Assembly: GCA_021737275.1 (NCBI GenBank)
Contig: JAIPEE010000011.1
Location: 23,385-87,384, forward strand
Reading direction: 5' to 3'
Length of the DNA stretch: 64,000 bases
Source: Desulfobacterales bacterium
GTDB lineage: Bacteria; Desulfobacterota; Desulfobacteria; Desulfobacterales; JAIPEE01
In this document: piece after piece, positions 9,178 to 18,177 of the stretch
Layout: each line of letters opens with the position of its first letter
Position numbering within the stretch: the first letter of the stretch is position 1
Translations under genes and position numbers: made by a program
Notes under the pieces: model-generated
Database searches by the model: none
Told to the model about the DNA's origin: nothing
Seen by the model: only the letters and a program-made list of their open reading frames with translations

Positions 9178-10167
9178 CTACCTTTGTAACGTTACCAGGC
9201 TGTTGCAGTGTCCTGAAAAATTTGAGCAGCCCAAAACCGATTCGGCCTGAAGCAGCAATGTGTTGCCTGGGAGAAAGCCATGCTTTAATGAGAGCGCCGC
9301 TGTTGCCAGAGAAAGTGAATCATTACTGGGCATGTATCCATATTGTGATGAGTAATTAAAGTACCTGATACCACTTACGTTAACCGCATCCGTTGAATTA
9401 TTAGCGGTAATAACCGCATCAAGGCTTTTCATAATATTATGATCCGGCTTTGTGGAACCCATATGAATATCTCCGATGAAACCATATTTGGGATTTTCCC
9501 GGTTTTTTTGAATAAGAAAACAGGTAAAGGCTTCGGATGGTTTAATATCCAAGTCACTATGGCATATGGCCGATGCATATTTTCTGACATCGTGATTTTC
9601 TTCACCGATTCCTGCCAGGACAAGATCCACCATATCGGATTCAAGAAAGATGCGGGCTGTCTGAAAAACCTGTGCAGTGGTCATTTCAAAACAGGTTACC
9701 GTTGTTGTCGGACCCTGTATTTTTAGCCCGATGGAAACATGGGCGGCCAGTGAATTATGTACCGAACTTGAAAAGTGAAGCGGTGAGGCACACGTGTCGC
9801 CATGGTCAATAAAGGTGTCCTGAAAATTAAAGGTGGCATTCAGGCATCCATAAGCTGTTCCAAAAACGATTCCGATTCTCAGGTTTTCCCTGCTGCTTAT
9901 TTCTGCATCTTTTAAGGCCAGGTTGCAGGCTAGAAGAGCTGTCTGAGCAAACGGTTCCATTCGCCTGCGCATTTTTGCAGGGATGTATTCATCAAGACCT
10001 TCAGGTTTGGCGTTAAAGCAGCGTAATGTTTTTTCACCGTCAGGCGTTATAATACACGCTTCAGATGTTTCAGCACTCGCTTTCCCCTGGAGCCCGTTCC
10101 AGAACTTTCGGCTTCCGGATCCAAAGGGTGTGACCATACCAAGGCCTGTGATTGAAGCTTTTATCAT
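9178..10167 (-). CDS. Degenerate beta-ketoacyl synthase-like protein
   Basis: At 329 residues this is shorter than a normal ketosynthase (about 400). The N-terminus (SITGLGMVTPFGSG) and VTCFEMTTAQ, with a Cys at residue 159 where the KS nucleophile belongs, show thiolase-fold ancestry. The usual HGTGT loop is missing, and the second catalytic His is replaced in SSQYGYMPS, where active enzymes read KxxxGH. It therefore cannot run the normal decarboxylative condensation. It may be a chain-length-factor-like partner of the complete ketosynthase at 10164-11348, which it overlaps by four bases. Confidence 0.8.
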   Translation of the reverse strand: MIKASITGLGMVTPFGSGSRKFWNGLQGKASAETSEACIITPDGEKTLRCFNAKPEGLDEYIPAKMRRRMEPFAQTALLACNLALKDAEISSRENLRIGIVFGTAYGCLNATFNFQDTFIDHGDTCASPLHFSSSVHNSLAAHVSIGLKIQGPTTTVTCFEMTTAQVFQTARIFLESDMVDLVLAGIGEENHDVRKYASAICHSDLDIKPSEAFTCFLIQKNRENPKYGFIGDIHMGSTKPDHNIMKSLDAVITANNSTDAVNVSGIRYFNYSSQYGYMPSNDSLSLATAALSLKHGFLPGNTLLLQAESVLGCSNFSGHCNSLVTLQR

Positions 10168-11348
10168 GCGGATCCCCTGAACAGCAGCGCTGAATTTGTG
10201 CCGCCAAAAGCCAGCGATGTTGATATGGCCGCTTTTTTATGAACGGACAATGAGGTTTTTGTGGGTTTAAGAGCACATTCAGGGTCGGCCGTTTCAAAAC
10301 CGGCCGTTCCGGGTATTTTGCCGGACATTAATGATATTGTTGTAAATACGGCTTCCAATCCCCCGGCTGCACCCAGTGTATGACCGGTATAGGCTTTGGT
10401 GGAAACAACAGGTACGGACTCAAAAAGGTCATGCAATACAGACCCTTCAACCTGGTCGTTGTTTTTTGTGGCAGTACCATGCGCATTGATAAATGAAATA
10501 TCTGAAGGCGTCAGATCTGAATTTTTAAAGGCGGTATCTATTGCTCTCCTCAACCCCATACCGCCAGGGTGAGGCGCTGTCATATGATATGCATCGGAAC
10601 AGGTGCCATATCCACTTATTTCAGATAAGATTTTCACTCCCCTGGTTTTAGAAAAATTCTCACGCTCAAGAATGAGAATACCGGCGCCTTCACCAAGGTT
10701 TAAACCGGTGCGGTCAGCATCAAAAGGACGGCAGGGTTCCGGAGACATGACCATGAGTGAAGAAAAACCCAGGTAGGTTGTTCTGCATAATTCATCCGTT
10801 CCACCGGTTATTACTACATCACAAAGATCATTCTTAAGCCACCACATTGCGCTGCCGATTGCATCTGTGGCAGATGAACAGGCATTGGCTATGGTAGAAA
10901 CGGGCCCTGTGGTGCCTAAATGTGCGCTCAAAAACAGTGACGGGTTATTATTCAGATAAACATCAATGCTGCTGAAACCGGGCATCTCATTGTTTCGATA
11001 GGCCCGGTAATAGGGCTCATTATTAAGCGTACAGGCAACGGTTGTCCCTAGGCAGATACCGGTACGTGCATTTTGAAGCTTTTCCGTATCCAGGGATGCC
11101 TGAGCCAATGCTTCATGTACTGCACAAAGGAGCAGCCGGTTGGACCGGGTAATGGTCCGGTTTTCAATGACAGGAAGCTCTGTCTCAACTTCAAAAACCG
11201 GGAAGGGTGAATTCATATCCACCTTAAAAAGTGTTGGCGGATGGGGATTCCTTAAGCCGGATAACATGCTGTCCATATTTTCCTGAACACAGTTTCCGGC
11301 GGCACTGACAGCGCCCAACCCGGTTATACCGACCTTTGCTTTCATCAA
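10164..11348 (-). CDS. Beta-ketoacyl-ACP synthase II type (FabF-like)
   Basis: The 394-residue enzyme has a complete Cys-His-His triad: C157 in ANACSSATDAIG, H290 in NAHGTATKNND, and H323 in KAYTGHTLGAAGG. Such enzymes join an acyl-thioester to malonyl-ACP, lengthening the chain by two carbons. It overlaps the ACP gene upstream and the degenerate ketosynthase downstream by four bases each. ACP, active KS and inactive KS-like protein thus form a possible minimal elongation set, like the KS/CLF pairs of aryl-polyene and type II polyketide systems. Confidence 0.92.
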   Translation of the reverse strand: MMKAKVGITGLGAVSAAGNCVQENMDSMLSGLRNPHPPTLFKVDMNSPFPVFEVETELPVIENRTITRSNRLLLCAVHEALAQASLDTEKLQNARTGICLGTTVACTLNNEPYYRAYRNNEMPGFSSIDVYLNNNPSLFLSAHLGTTGPVSTIANACSSATDAIGSAMWWLKNDLCDVVITGGTDELCRTTYLGFSSLMVMSPEPCRPFDADRTGLNLGEGAGILILERENFSKTRGVKILSEISGYGTCSDAYHMTAPHPGGMGLRRAIDTAFKNSDLTPSDISFINAHGTATKNNDQVEGSVLHDLFESVPVVSTKAYTGHTLGAAGGLEAVFTTISLMSGKIPGTAGFETADPECALKPTKTSLSVHKKAAISTSLAFGGTNSALLFRGSA

Positions 11349-11602
11349 GCAGCCTTTGTCTCACGAATATATTCAGCCAGTGTGCCTACAGATTGAAAAA
11401 TTTCACGGGCAGATTCCATATCTTTGATTTCAATTTCAAAGTGACGTTTCAATATGACAACCAGCTCAACTGCATCAAGCGAATCAAGCCCGAGTCCCTC
11501 ATCGCCAAAAAGAAAGCTGTCATTCTTAATCTCTTCAGGTTTGACATCAATCAGTTTAAACTCATCAATAATAATTTTTTTTAATTGTTCTTCAATTTCC
11601 AA
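11345..11602 (-). CDS. Acyl carrier protein
   Basis: An 85-residue acidic four-helix carrier with the phosphopantetheine site GLDSLDAVEL; Ser41 is the attachment residue. It holds the growing acyl chain for the ketosynthases, reductase and dehydratase of this cluster. The start is TTG, chosen because AGGAG lies seven bases before it and no ATG fits. It overlaps the FabF-like gene by four bases. A second carrier is encoded at 21631-21897; aryl-polyene clusters also have two (ApeE and ApeF). Confidence 0.93.
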   Translation of the reverse strand: MEIEEQLKKIIIDEFKLIDVKPEEIKNDSFLFGDEGLGLDSLDAVELVVILKRHFEIEIKDMESAREIFQSVGTLAEYIRETKAA

Positions 11603-11612
11603 AATAATACTC

Positions 11613-12521
11613 CTAATTTTTCAGGGTGCTCTTGTTCTTTTCCCAAAAGTTAAAAAAGTTATACCACATCAGGGGATATTTTTTGAGGAATTGTTCCAGA
11701 AAATCCGCATATCGCCCTGCCAGAATGCTTTGCAGCTCTTCTTTGGTATAATTATCTCCGGTTAACCCTTCAGTTAAACATTTATATTCAATTTTATATT
11801 CCATTGGTCCGGTTCTGGCCGTCAGCAGTGCAACAATGTCAGCGCCTGTTGATGTGGCCAGATGATAGGGCAATACCGGAAAAAGTGCATCTTCTCCCAA
11901 AAAAGAAGTCTTTATGGTATGCGCCGTATCTACCCTGTCGCCCATAATTGAAAGGCAATCACCATCCATTAAAACCTTGGTCGCTTCTATCATTCCACCG
12001 AGATGGCCCCGTGGAGAGATAAAACTGAAACGATCTCTTTGTGATGCAAGATCAAAAAAATGCCCGCCCTGCCAGTTTTCAATATCAAAATGGAAAAAAA
12101 CGCGGCAGGCCATTTTGTCAATAGTAGCCATTACACTTTGCCAGGGGCCAACATGTGTTGTCAGCAGAACAATACCGGTTTTTTTCCCCGAAAGATGATA
12201 TAGTGTTTCCCGGTCAGGAAACGAAACTTTCATGCGATCATGGCCCAATATGCCCAGGGCAACCTGTTCTATTATAATACAGCCAAATCCGTAAATATAT
12301 CGCAGGCTGATAAGATGCCGCATTGCGGTGTGCCTGTCAGGAAAACGGTGTCTTAAATAATGATCTGATGATCGAAATACCGAAGGCCTGAAAATCACAT
12401 AATACGGGATAACCGCCATTAATATGAGATAGGCCGGAATCAGGCCTAACAATCTTAAAACCCAGTGAAAAAAAGCAAATCCAAGAAAATTGCCGTAAGT
12501 TGGTTGTTTTGTTTCTGACAT
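11613..12521 (-). CDS. LpxL/HtrB-like lysophospholipid acyltransferase
   Basis: A 302-residue protein of the LPLAT family that includes the lipid A late acyltransferases. It has an N-terminal membrane helix (LLGLIPAYLILMAVIPYYVI) and the acyl-transfer motif TTHVGPWQSVMA. The catalytic His is present, but Gln stands where LpxL usually has Glu. A later segment, SIMGDRVD, matches the second conserved block. I start at the ATG at 12521; a longer GTG start at 12581 would overlap the upstream gene by 47 bases. Comparable enzymes in aryl-polyene clusters attach the acyl chain to its lipid anchor. Confidence 0.82.
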   Translation of the reverse strand: MSETKQPTYGNFLGFAFFHWVLRLLGLIPAYLILMAVIPYYVIFRPSVFRSSDHYLRHRFPDRHTAMRHLISLRYIYGFGCIIIEQVALGILGHDRMKVSFPDRETLYHLSGKKTGIVLLTTHVGPWQSVMATIDKMACRVFFHFDIENWQGGHFFDLASQRDRFSFISPRGHLGGMIEATKVLMDGDCLSIMGDRVDTAHTIKTSFLGEDALFPVLPYHLATSTGADIVALLTARTGPMEYKIEYKCLTEGLTGDNYTKEELQSILAGRYADFLEQFLKKYPLMWYNFFNFWEKNKSTLKN

Positions 12522-12534
12522 AATAAATAAAAAT

Positions 12535-13722
12535 TTATGGCGTAATCTGTTTTTTTTCAGCTTTATACCGGAACCAGACACGAGAAAGTATATATATTAA
12601 AAAGCCTGTAATTAATGCAAATACAGGGGCACACACAATTGCCCCCAGCAGATATTCAAAAAAGCGCAAATGAACTTCCTTAAATACAGCCTGAAACGAG
12701 ACCGCGTAAAAAAACTCGCCATGAAGCAAAAAGTATCCAATCTCAAAAGCAATTACCGGCACAAAAGGGGGCGCACAAAAATGGCTGATGTTTAAAGCGA
12801 TAAGCCGGTTAAGCCTTAACCGGGTAGCGGCAAAGACAATTGTAATACTGTGCATGGCAATGAGCGGAAGTGTACCTAAAAATATGCCGAGCATACATGC
12901 AATGGTTATTTCCCGTGGAGATGTCGCCTCCGTAAAAAGAAGTTTAAGACTTTTCTTTGGCTGCTTAACCGAAAGTTTTTTTTCACCGGCGGCTTCAGTC
13001 TTAAAAAGTATTTTATGTGGAACCGGCAAAAAATTGCGGATTACCAGCTGCGTATATGTCCAGGATATGCGAGCATTATCTATCACAGACCTGAAATGCG
13101 ATGCATTAATTGTCTCTTCACTGTAAGAAACAGAAACATCTGCACTGTTAACATCAAGACCTGCCCAGACCCCTTTTACCAGAGCTTCCACTTCGAAATC
13201 ATAGCGGTCGGCCTTGAAATTAATTTGATTAAACAATAATAACGGGTAAGCACGGTATCCGCTTTGTGTATCCTTTAACTGTAAACCGGTGCACATCCAG
13301 ACCCAGAAGTTCGAAAACTTTCTTCCAAAACGGCTTGAAAAGGGTACGTTTTCGTCCTGAAAATTCCTGTGCCCCAATATGATACTGTGGGGATTACTCT
13401 CCAGCGCTGTAACAAATTTATGGATATCCGCAGGATCATGCTGGCCATCGGCATCCACCGTAATAATATGGGTATAGCCGTTTTCTGTTGCCCATAGGGC
13501 AGCTTTAATCAGGGCAATGCCTTTTCCCCTGTTTTGCTTCCAGCCGATAGTAAACAGATTATCATGGCCGGCTAAAGTTTCCATGGCGCCGTCGGTTGAA
13601 CCGTCATTAACAACAAGAACCGGAAATGACTTTTCAAGGGCACTTCCGACAATATCCGAAAGTGTAGCACGGTTATTATAAGTCGGGATGACGATCAGAA
13701 TTTTAAGGCGTTCTTTATTCAT
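12535..13722 (-). CDS. Family 2 glycosyltransferase fused to DUF2062
   Basis: The first 240 residues are a GT2 domain: IPTYNNRATL, VVNDGSTDG, and a DxD-type metal site in VDADGQHDPAD (Asp90/Asp92). The last 130 residues contain hydrophobic helices (ACMLGIFLGTLPLIAMHS and following) typical of DUF2062, a membrane domain that often accompanies GT2 in Gram-negative lipid clusters. The enzyme probably puts a sugar on the lipid product at the inner face of the membrane. It overlaps the radical SAM gene upstream by four bases. Donor and acceptor are unknown. Confidence 0.88.
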   Translation of the reverse strand: MNKERLKILIVIPTYNNRATLSDIVGSALEKSFPVLVVNDGSTDGAMETLAGHDNLFTIGWKQNRGKGIALIKAALWATENGYTHIITVDADGQHDPADIHKFVTALESNPHSIILGHRNFQDENVPFSSRFGRKFSNFWVWMCTGLQLKDTQSGYRAYPLLLFNQINFKADRYDFEVEALVKGVWAGLDVNSADVSVSYSEETINASHFRSVIDNARISWTYTQLVIRNFLPVPHKILFKTEAAGEKKLSVKQPKKSLKLLFTEATSPREITIACMLGIFLGTLPLIAMHSITIVFAATRLRLNRLIALNISHFCAPPFVPVIAFEIGYFLLHGEFFYAVSFQAVFKEVHLRFFEYLLGAIVCAPVFALITGFLIYILSRVWFRYKAEKKQITP

Positions 13723-15095
13723 AAATTTTTACTTATTGCCCGTTTACGCTTTCTGTCTGCTTTCAGCAGATAATCCCATATCGGGCCACGGTGGCCCATT
13801 TGATGAAACATGGTTACCATTTCAAGATCCTGATCACCCAACGGGTATATCCATTCCCTATGGCCGTTAAAGGCATCTCTAAGCCTCTGGTCAACAACTT
13901 TTGTTTCAAGGCCCGGCGCCAGGTAATATTTCGGTTCAAGCAGATTATCATTACCATTAATCAGATTTTGTTCTATTGCCAGTTGCTGAACTTTTGTCCC
14001 GGGAATAATCCTGATCCCGATGCATGCCATAATAAGCGCATTCTTAAGTTCATGAAAATTTTTCAGACCCTCTTCTATCGTTTCTGCTGTTTCACCCGGA
14101 CCGCCAAAAATAATAAAATGTGCGCCGGCTATTCCTTCTTCAGCAAAAAGTCTGTTGCTATGAATTACCGTTTCCCATGTAAAATCCTTTCCAAGGGCCT
14201 TAAGGGTCGTATCACTGGATGCATCCGTACCCCACTCAACACTTTTAAGGCCCGCCTCTTTCAGCAGTTGAACATTTTCACGTTGAAACCCGGACGGTTT
14301 TAAAAAAGCAGTAAATGGAATTTTAATATCACGTTTCACCAGTTCTTCAGCAATTTCCAGATAATGTCCCTGCGGGTCATTAAATACGGAATCAGCTATT
14401 GAAAAATAATCCATTTCATATTGATCACGCATCTGTTCTATTTCATCAACAACATTTGCCGGAGTCCTGAAACGATAATTTTTTCCTTCTATGATCGGGT
14501 AGGCGCAGTAGCCGCAATTCATGGGGCATCCGCGTTTTGTGTGCAGATTCAGCATGCCGCCATGTTTCAGATAATATTTGGAGAGCGCAGGATTACGATA
14601 TGACGAGCCAAACGCTGCAACACTTTTATTTTGTGATGCATAAAATATTTTATTCTTCGGTATGGAACAATTCATCAGTTGCGCTATAAGTTGAGGAAAT
14701 AAAAATTCACCTTCGCCGACAATTCCGTAGTCCGCACCAATTTTGCTGAGTAGTGCTTCGGGGTAGAGTGAATAACCTGAACCGCCGAGAACGATTGGCG
14801 CATTACTTATCTTTCGAAGCTGTTTAGCCAGCTCTTTAAAATCATCGGAATATGACTCAGCGTTAATATGGTTTAAATTATCATTATTACGAATGGAAAG
14901 CCCGATTACCTCCGGACCAAATATTGTGCAGGCGGATTCCAGTTTATCTCCCAGGGAAGGAGATGCCAGCACATCATACTCGCAAACCTCATGCCCGGTG
15001 CTGATCAGTGCATCCGCAATCATTGCCATGCCAAGCGGATAGACGGGGTAGGGTTCTGTCGTTGTATTGCATGATATTAAAAGAATACGTGCCAT
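13719..15095 (-). CDS. B12-binding radical SAM enzyme 1
   Basis: The 458-residue protein starts with a cobalamin-binding domain (about residues 1-140; it lacks the His of base-off B12 proteins in DxHxxG form, as many class B enzymes do). A radical SAM barrel follows, with RGCPMNCGYCAYP near residue 190: three Cys spaced CxxxCxxC for the 4Fe-4S cluster. Such enzymes methylate or rearrange unactivated carbons. A gene of this class is not part of ordinary aryl-polyene clusters. A second radical SAM protein is encoded just upstream, and a glycosyltransferase overlaps downstream. The reaction here is unknown. Confidence 0.88.
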   Translation of the reverse strand: MARILLISCNTTTEPYPVYPLGMAMIADALISTGHEVCEYDVLASPSLGDKLESACTIFGPEVIGLSIRNNDNLNHINAESYSDDFKELAKQLRKISNAPIVLGGSGYSLYPEALLSKIGADYGIVGEGEFLFPQLIAQLMNCSIPKNKIFYASQNKSVAAFGSSYRNPALSKYYLKHGGMLNLHTKRGCPMNCGYCAYPIIEGKNYRFRTPANVVDEIEQMRDQYEMDYFSIADSVFNDPQGHYLEIAEELVKRDIKIPFTAFLKPSGFQRENVQLLKEAGLKSVEWGTDASSDTTLKALGKDFTWETVIHSNRLFAEEGIAGAHFIIFGGPGETAETIEEGLKNFHELKNALIMACIGIRIIPGTKVQQLAIEQNLINGNDNLLEPKYYLAPGLETKVVDQRLRDAFNGHREWIYPLGDQDLEMVTMFHQMGHRGPIWDYLLKADRKRKRAISKNL

Positions 15096-15101
15096 AATTA
15101 C

Positions 15102-16370
15102 TTATCCGATTGCCTGCCTGTTCGTGATAGAACGACGATCGTTATTGATTGTCACCGGCTTATAGGTGTCGTCAGCAATCTCCCGCCGGATGACTTTCAT
15201 AAACATATTACCCATCTGAACCTCCTGGGATTTTTCCTTATAAAAAGTATCCCAGGCGTAGTAAAAAGACTGCTGAAGCTCTTCCTGTGTCATCTGCTTG
15301 GGCTGAAACACAACCCGGTCACAGGTATAGTCTTCCCATCCATTTTTCAGAAGGCGTCCATTTTTTGCAAAAGAATTGCGGATAGGAGATTGCATGAAGG
15401 GCGTCAGAATTGTAAATTCTGCCAGTTCAAGATTAATTTCAAGTAAAAAATCTACCATGCGTTTAATATCATCGACGGTCTGGTCGTCGGTGCCTAAAAT
15501 AATGGTACCTTCAACACCGATACCATGATCATGGTACCGTTTAACGCGGTCACGGATGACATCCGAGGTGTCCACAATCGCCTGATATACATACCAGGCA
15601 CCTGCTTCATACGCCAGTTTCAGTAACTTGTCGTTATTCTTGATAGGATGACTGACCCATTTCTTTTTAAGCGGGATCATGGCCTTAAACAGCTCTTCTT
15701 CCCATGCATCGTTCTGTGCGAGGGAATTATCTACAATAAAGAGGCGATTATTTTCAATTTGAGAAAGCTCCTCAATAACTTTATCTATAGGTCGGGGCCT
15801 GAAAACTTTACCGCCAAGATATCCGGTGCAGCATGGGAAACAGTTAAATCTGCAGCCACGTGATGCATGAACAAGATCAACAAGCGGCATGCCGCGATAA
15901 GTATATTTTTCCCGATTCAGGATATCTCTGCGGGCAGTGCCGACCAGCTCAATGGGCGGATGGTTTTTCAGGTAGTCATATCTGCTTTTCAGCTGACCAT
16001 TTTTCAGATCATTCAGCACGGCTTCCATACGACCCTCGGTCTCACCGATAAAGACGGAATCAACATGTCGGGATACTTCATCTGCATGAAGCGTTGAAGA
16101 AATTCCGCCGGCAATAACGGGAATGCCCATGTCACGATATGCTCCGGCTATAGCATATGCACGGGGAAGTTGTGCCGAAAGCATGATGGAAAGGCCGACA
16201 ACGTCCGGGCTGTCATCAATGACCAGCTCTTCCACATTTTCATCCAGAAAATCTACATCCACATAATCGGGTAAAGTTGCAGCAAAAACAACAGGACCGT
16301 GCGGCGGCAGATTAAAAGGTGTTTGTCGTTCCAGTTTTCGCCAAGTTGGATAAATCAGTTTCATTTTCAT
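15102..16370 (-). CDS. B12-binding radical SAM enzyme 2
   Basis: A 422-residue protein with an N-terminal cobalamin-binding-like domain (VVGLSIMLSAQLPRAY and GISSTLHADEV) and the cluster motif SRGCRFNCFPCCTGYLGG near residue 178, again CxxxCxxC. It is clearly related to enzyme 1, six bases downstream, but is not a recent copy. Its start reads MKMKLIYPTW, like the opening of lipid-associated B12 radical SAM proteins. Two such enzymes side by side suggest two successive radical steps on one substrate, perhaps C-methylation or ring formation on an acyl chain. That idea is inference. Confidence 0.87.
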   Translation of the reverse strand: MKMKLIYPTWRKLERQTPFNLPPHGPVVFAATLPDYVDVDFLDENVEELVIDDSPDVVGLSIMLSAQLPRAYAIAGAYRDMGIPVIAGGISSTLHADEVSRHVDSVFIGETEGRMEAVLNDLKNGQLKSRYDYLKNHPPIELVGTARRDILNREKYTYRGMPLVDLVHASRGCRFNCFPCCTGYLGGKVFRPRPIDKVIEELSQIENNRLFIVDNSLAQNDAWEEELFKAMIPLKKKWVSHPIKNNDKLLKLAYEAGAWYVYQAIVDTSDVIRDRVKRYHDHGIGVEGTIILGTDDQTVDDIKRMVDFLLEINLELAEFTILTPFMQSPIRNSFAKNGRLLKNGWEDYTCDRVVFQPKQMTQEELQQSFYYAWDTFYKEKSQEVQMGNMFMKVIRREIADDTYKPVTINNDRRSITNRQAIG

Positions 16371-16381
16371 AATAACAACTC

Positions 16382-17059
16382 TCAGTCTTTATTAAAAAAA
16401 TCGAGTATGGATCCGATTTTGTTTTTTTTAAATTCAAAATTATTTCCATCCGCTTTCAGAGTAAACACCTGATTTTCGGATGTGATAACACTTTTTTCCA
16501 GAACAATAAAAAAGGCCATAGGACAACCATTCAGGTCGGCCGGCGGGTTTTCAACAACACCTGCCAGCATCCGGTCTGATTTTTCTGACCTGATCATACG
16601 GACAGCACTTTTCAAAGCATCCATTCCAACGGTCTCAGGGTGATCGCCCACACAGAAGGTCGGGCCTCTCAAATCAAAGGAGACACAGCTTTCGCCCAGA
16701 ACAATTACCGGCAGTGTATAAGAAAAAAGATTCGGGCTGCTCATGGCACCTTCATCCTCAAGGGTTGTCTGGTAATAATCCCTGTCTGTAATTATTGTAT
16801 CATACAATGTAGAGATGACCATTCCACATGTCATACTGTTTTTGTGATATGAAGCATCCTGTAATGCCAGCGCAGCAGCCGTGCATCCCATGCGGGTAAA
16901 ATTATCGAACCGGCCCCATCTTTTGGGAATTTCAGGAAAAATTAATTTTGGTTCAGGCAGTGAAACAGTACCATTTTGCTCATGTAAAGAAACTTTATCT
17001 CCAAGTTTACCCCAGCCTGATATTGTAACAAAACCGCCGCCGGTCACATTGATATTCAT
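16382..17059 (-). CDS. Short ketosynthase N-terminal-like protein (Ketoacyl-synt_2 type)
   Basis: Only 225 residues long, it matches the N-terminal half of ketosynthases: ISGWGKLGD at the start, then SFDLRGPTFCVGDHPETVGMDAL where an active enzyme has its nucleophile elbow. The expected Cys position appears to be Asp or His, and no His motifs exist because the C-terminal half is missing. Proteins of this kind (Pfam13723 type) are regular members of aryl-polyene clusters, where one acts as a chain-length-factor-like partner (ApeC). Here the likely partner is the ketosynthase at 17056, whose stop overlaps this start by four bases. Confidence 0.78.
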   Translation of the reverse strand: MNINVTGGGFVTISGWGKLGDKVSLHEQNGTVSLPEPKLIFPEIPKRWGRFDNFTRMGCTAAALALQDASYHKNSMTCGMVISTLYDTIITDRDYYQTTLEDEGAMSSPNLFSYTLPVIVLGESCVSFDLRGPTFCVGDHPETVGMDALKSAVRMIRSEKSDRMLAGVVENPPADLNGCPMAFFIVLEKSVITSENQVFTLKADGNNFEFKKNKIGSILDFFNKD

Positions 17060-18177
17060 GAGATACCCCCTATAATCAGGGCCGCGTTTATTCCGCCAAA
17101 GCCTGAATTGGTGGTTAATATCGAACCGTCACCGACATTTTGCGGACTGGCAGAAACCCGGCCTTCTGCACGTTTTTCAGGACGACCAAGACCAAACGTG
17201 GGGGGGGTAATCCGATTGTTCAGTACGTTGACACTCAGGGCGGTTTCCAGGGCTCCGGCAGCGCCCAGCGTATGGCCAAGGGCACCTTTTACCGAAAAGA
17301 GTGGAAAACGTCTGCTGCCAAAACTGTTTTCAAGGGCGGAAAGCTCCATGGCGTCATTAAAAACGGTTCCGGTGCCATGGGCGCAAAAACTAACAATATC
17401 ATCAGGTTTAAGTGCGGCCTGGGTCAAGGCGCTATGGATGGCAGCCGTTAAACCGCAGCCGTCACGTGCCGGACCGGTTATATGATTTGCATCGTTGGCT
17501 ATTCCCCATCCTTCTACTTTAGCCATTGGTGTTACATTATTTTTTTCTGCTTCCTTTTCCGATACCAGATGAACGGCAGCAGCAGCATCTCCCAAGGCAA
17601 GGCCATCCCGATTCATATCAAACGGTCTGCATTTGGTTGTACTTAAGGCCCGTAATGCTGCAAATCCTGAAAAAGTAAAACGGCTTACCCAATCCGCACC
17701 AATGACAATGACATTATCGGCTTCGCCCTGCGCAATCATATCGGCAGCTATAGAGATGCCAACCGTTGATGACGCACATGCTGCGTTGATATCCATACCC
17801 TGGGAACTTAAACCAAGTTTATGGTTCAGCCACTGGCGATATTCGCAGGCATGCTGCGGGGGAAGTATTTTTTTCCCTGCAGCAGAATTTTCTATCTGCT
17901 CAACACCGCCTTTAATTCCTGTCCAGATCAGAAAAGTATTTTCAGGTAAGGGTTTAAGTTGCACAACGAGCTGTTCAAGCAGAAGAAGTACTTTGTTTTC
18001 AGAACTGCTGTCTAATAAATCTACACATCCTGCCTCAAGCCCTTCAAGCTTGCCGGCGGCAAACCGTTTGATCGGGGCCAGGGCGCTTTTGCCGGCACAA
18101 AGATTTTGCCAGGTTTCTTCCAGGTTGTTTCCCAATGCAGTTATGGCTGCTGTTTGTTTTATGAGCACTTTACTCAT
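17056..18177 (-). CDS. Beta-ketoacyl-ACP synthase
   Basis: A 373-residue ketosynthase with all three catalytic residues: C134 in NAACASSTVGIS, H267 in CAHGTGTVFND, and H302 in VKGALGHTLGAAGALE. It is slightly short at the N-terminus compared with FabF. It is flanked by the thioesterase (four-base overlap) and the short KS-like protein (four-base overlap). KS plus KS-like partner here repeat the pattern at 9178-11348, suggesting two separate elongation pairs. Confidence 0.92.
   Translation of the reverse strand: MSKVLIKQTAAITALGNNLEETWQNLCAGKSALAPIKRFAAGKLEGLEAGCVDLLDSSSENKVLLLLEQLVVQLKPLPENTFLIWTGIKGGVEQIENSAAGKKILPPQHACEYRQWLNHKLGLSSQGMDINAACASSTVGISIAADMIAQGEADNVIVIGADWVSRFTFSGFAALRALSTTKCRPFDMNRDGLALGDAAAAVHLVSEKEAEKNNVTPMAKVEGWGIANDANHITGPARDGCGLTAAIHSALTQAALKPDDIVSFCAHGTGTVFNDAMELSALENSFGSRRFPLFSVKGALGHTLGAAGALETALSVNVLNNRITPPTFGLGRPEKRAEGRVSASPQNVGDGSILTTNSGFGGINAALIIGGIS

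Noticed and set aside
13791..14303. 170-codon plus-strand frame
   Set aside because: Antisense to radical SAM enzyme 1, whose motifs are unmistakable; the plus frame has no family resemblance.
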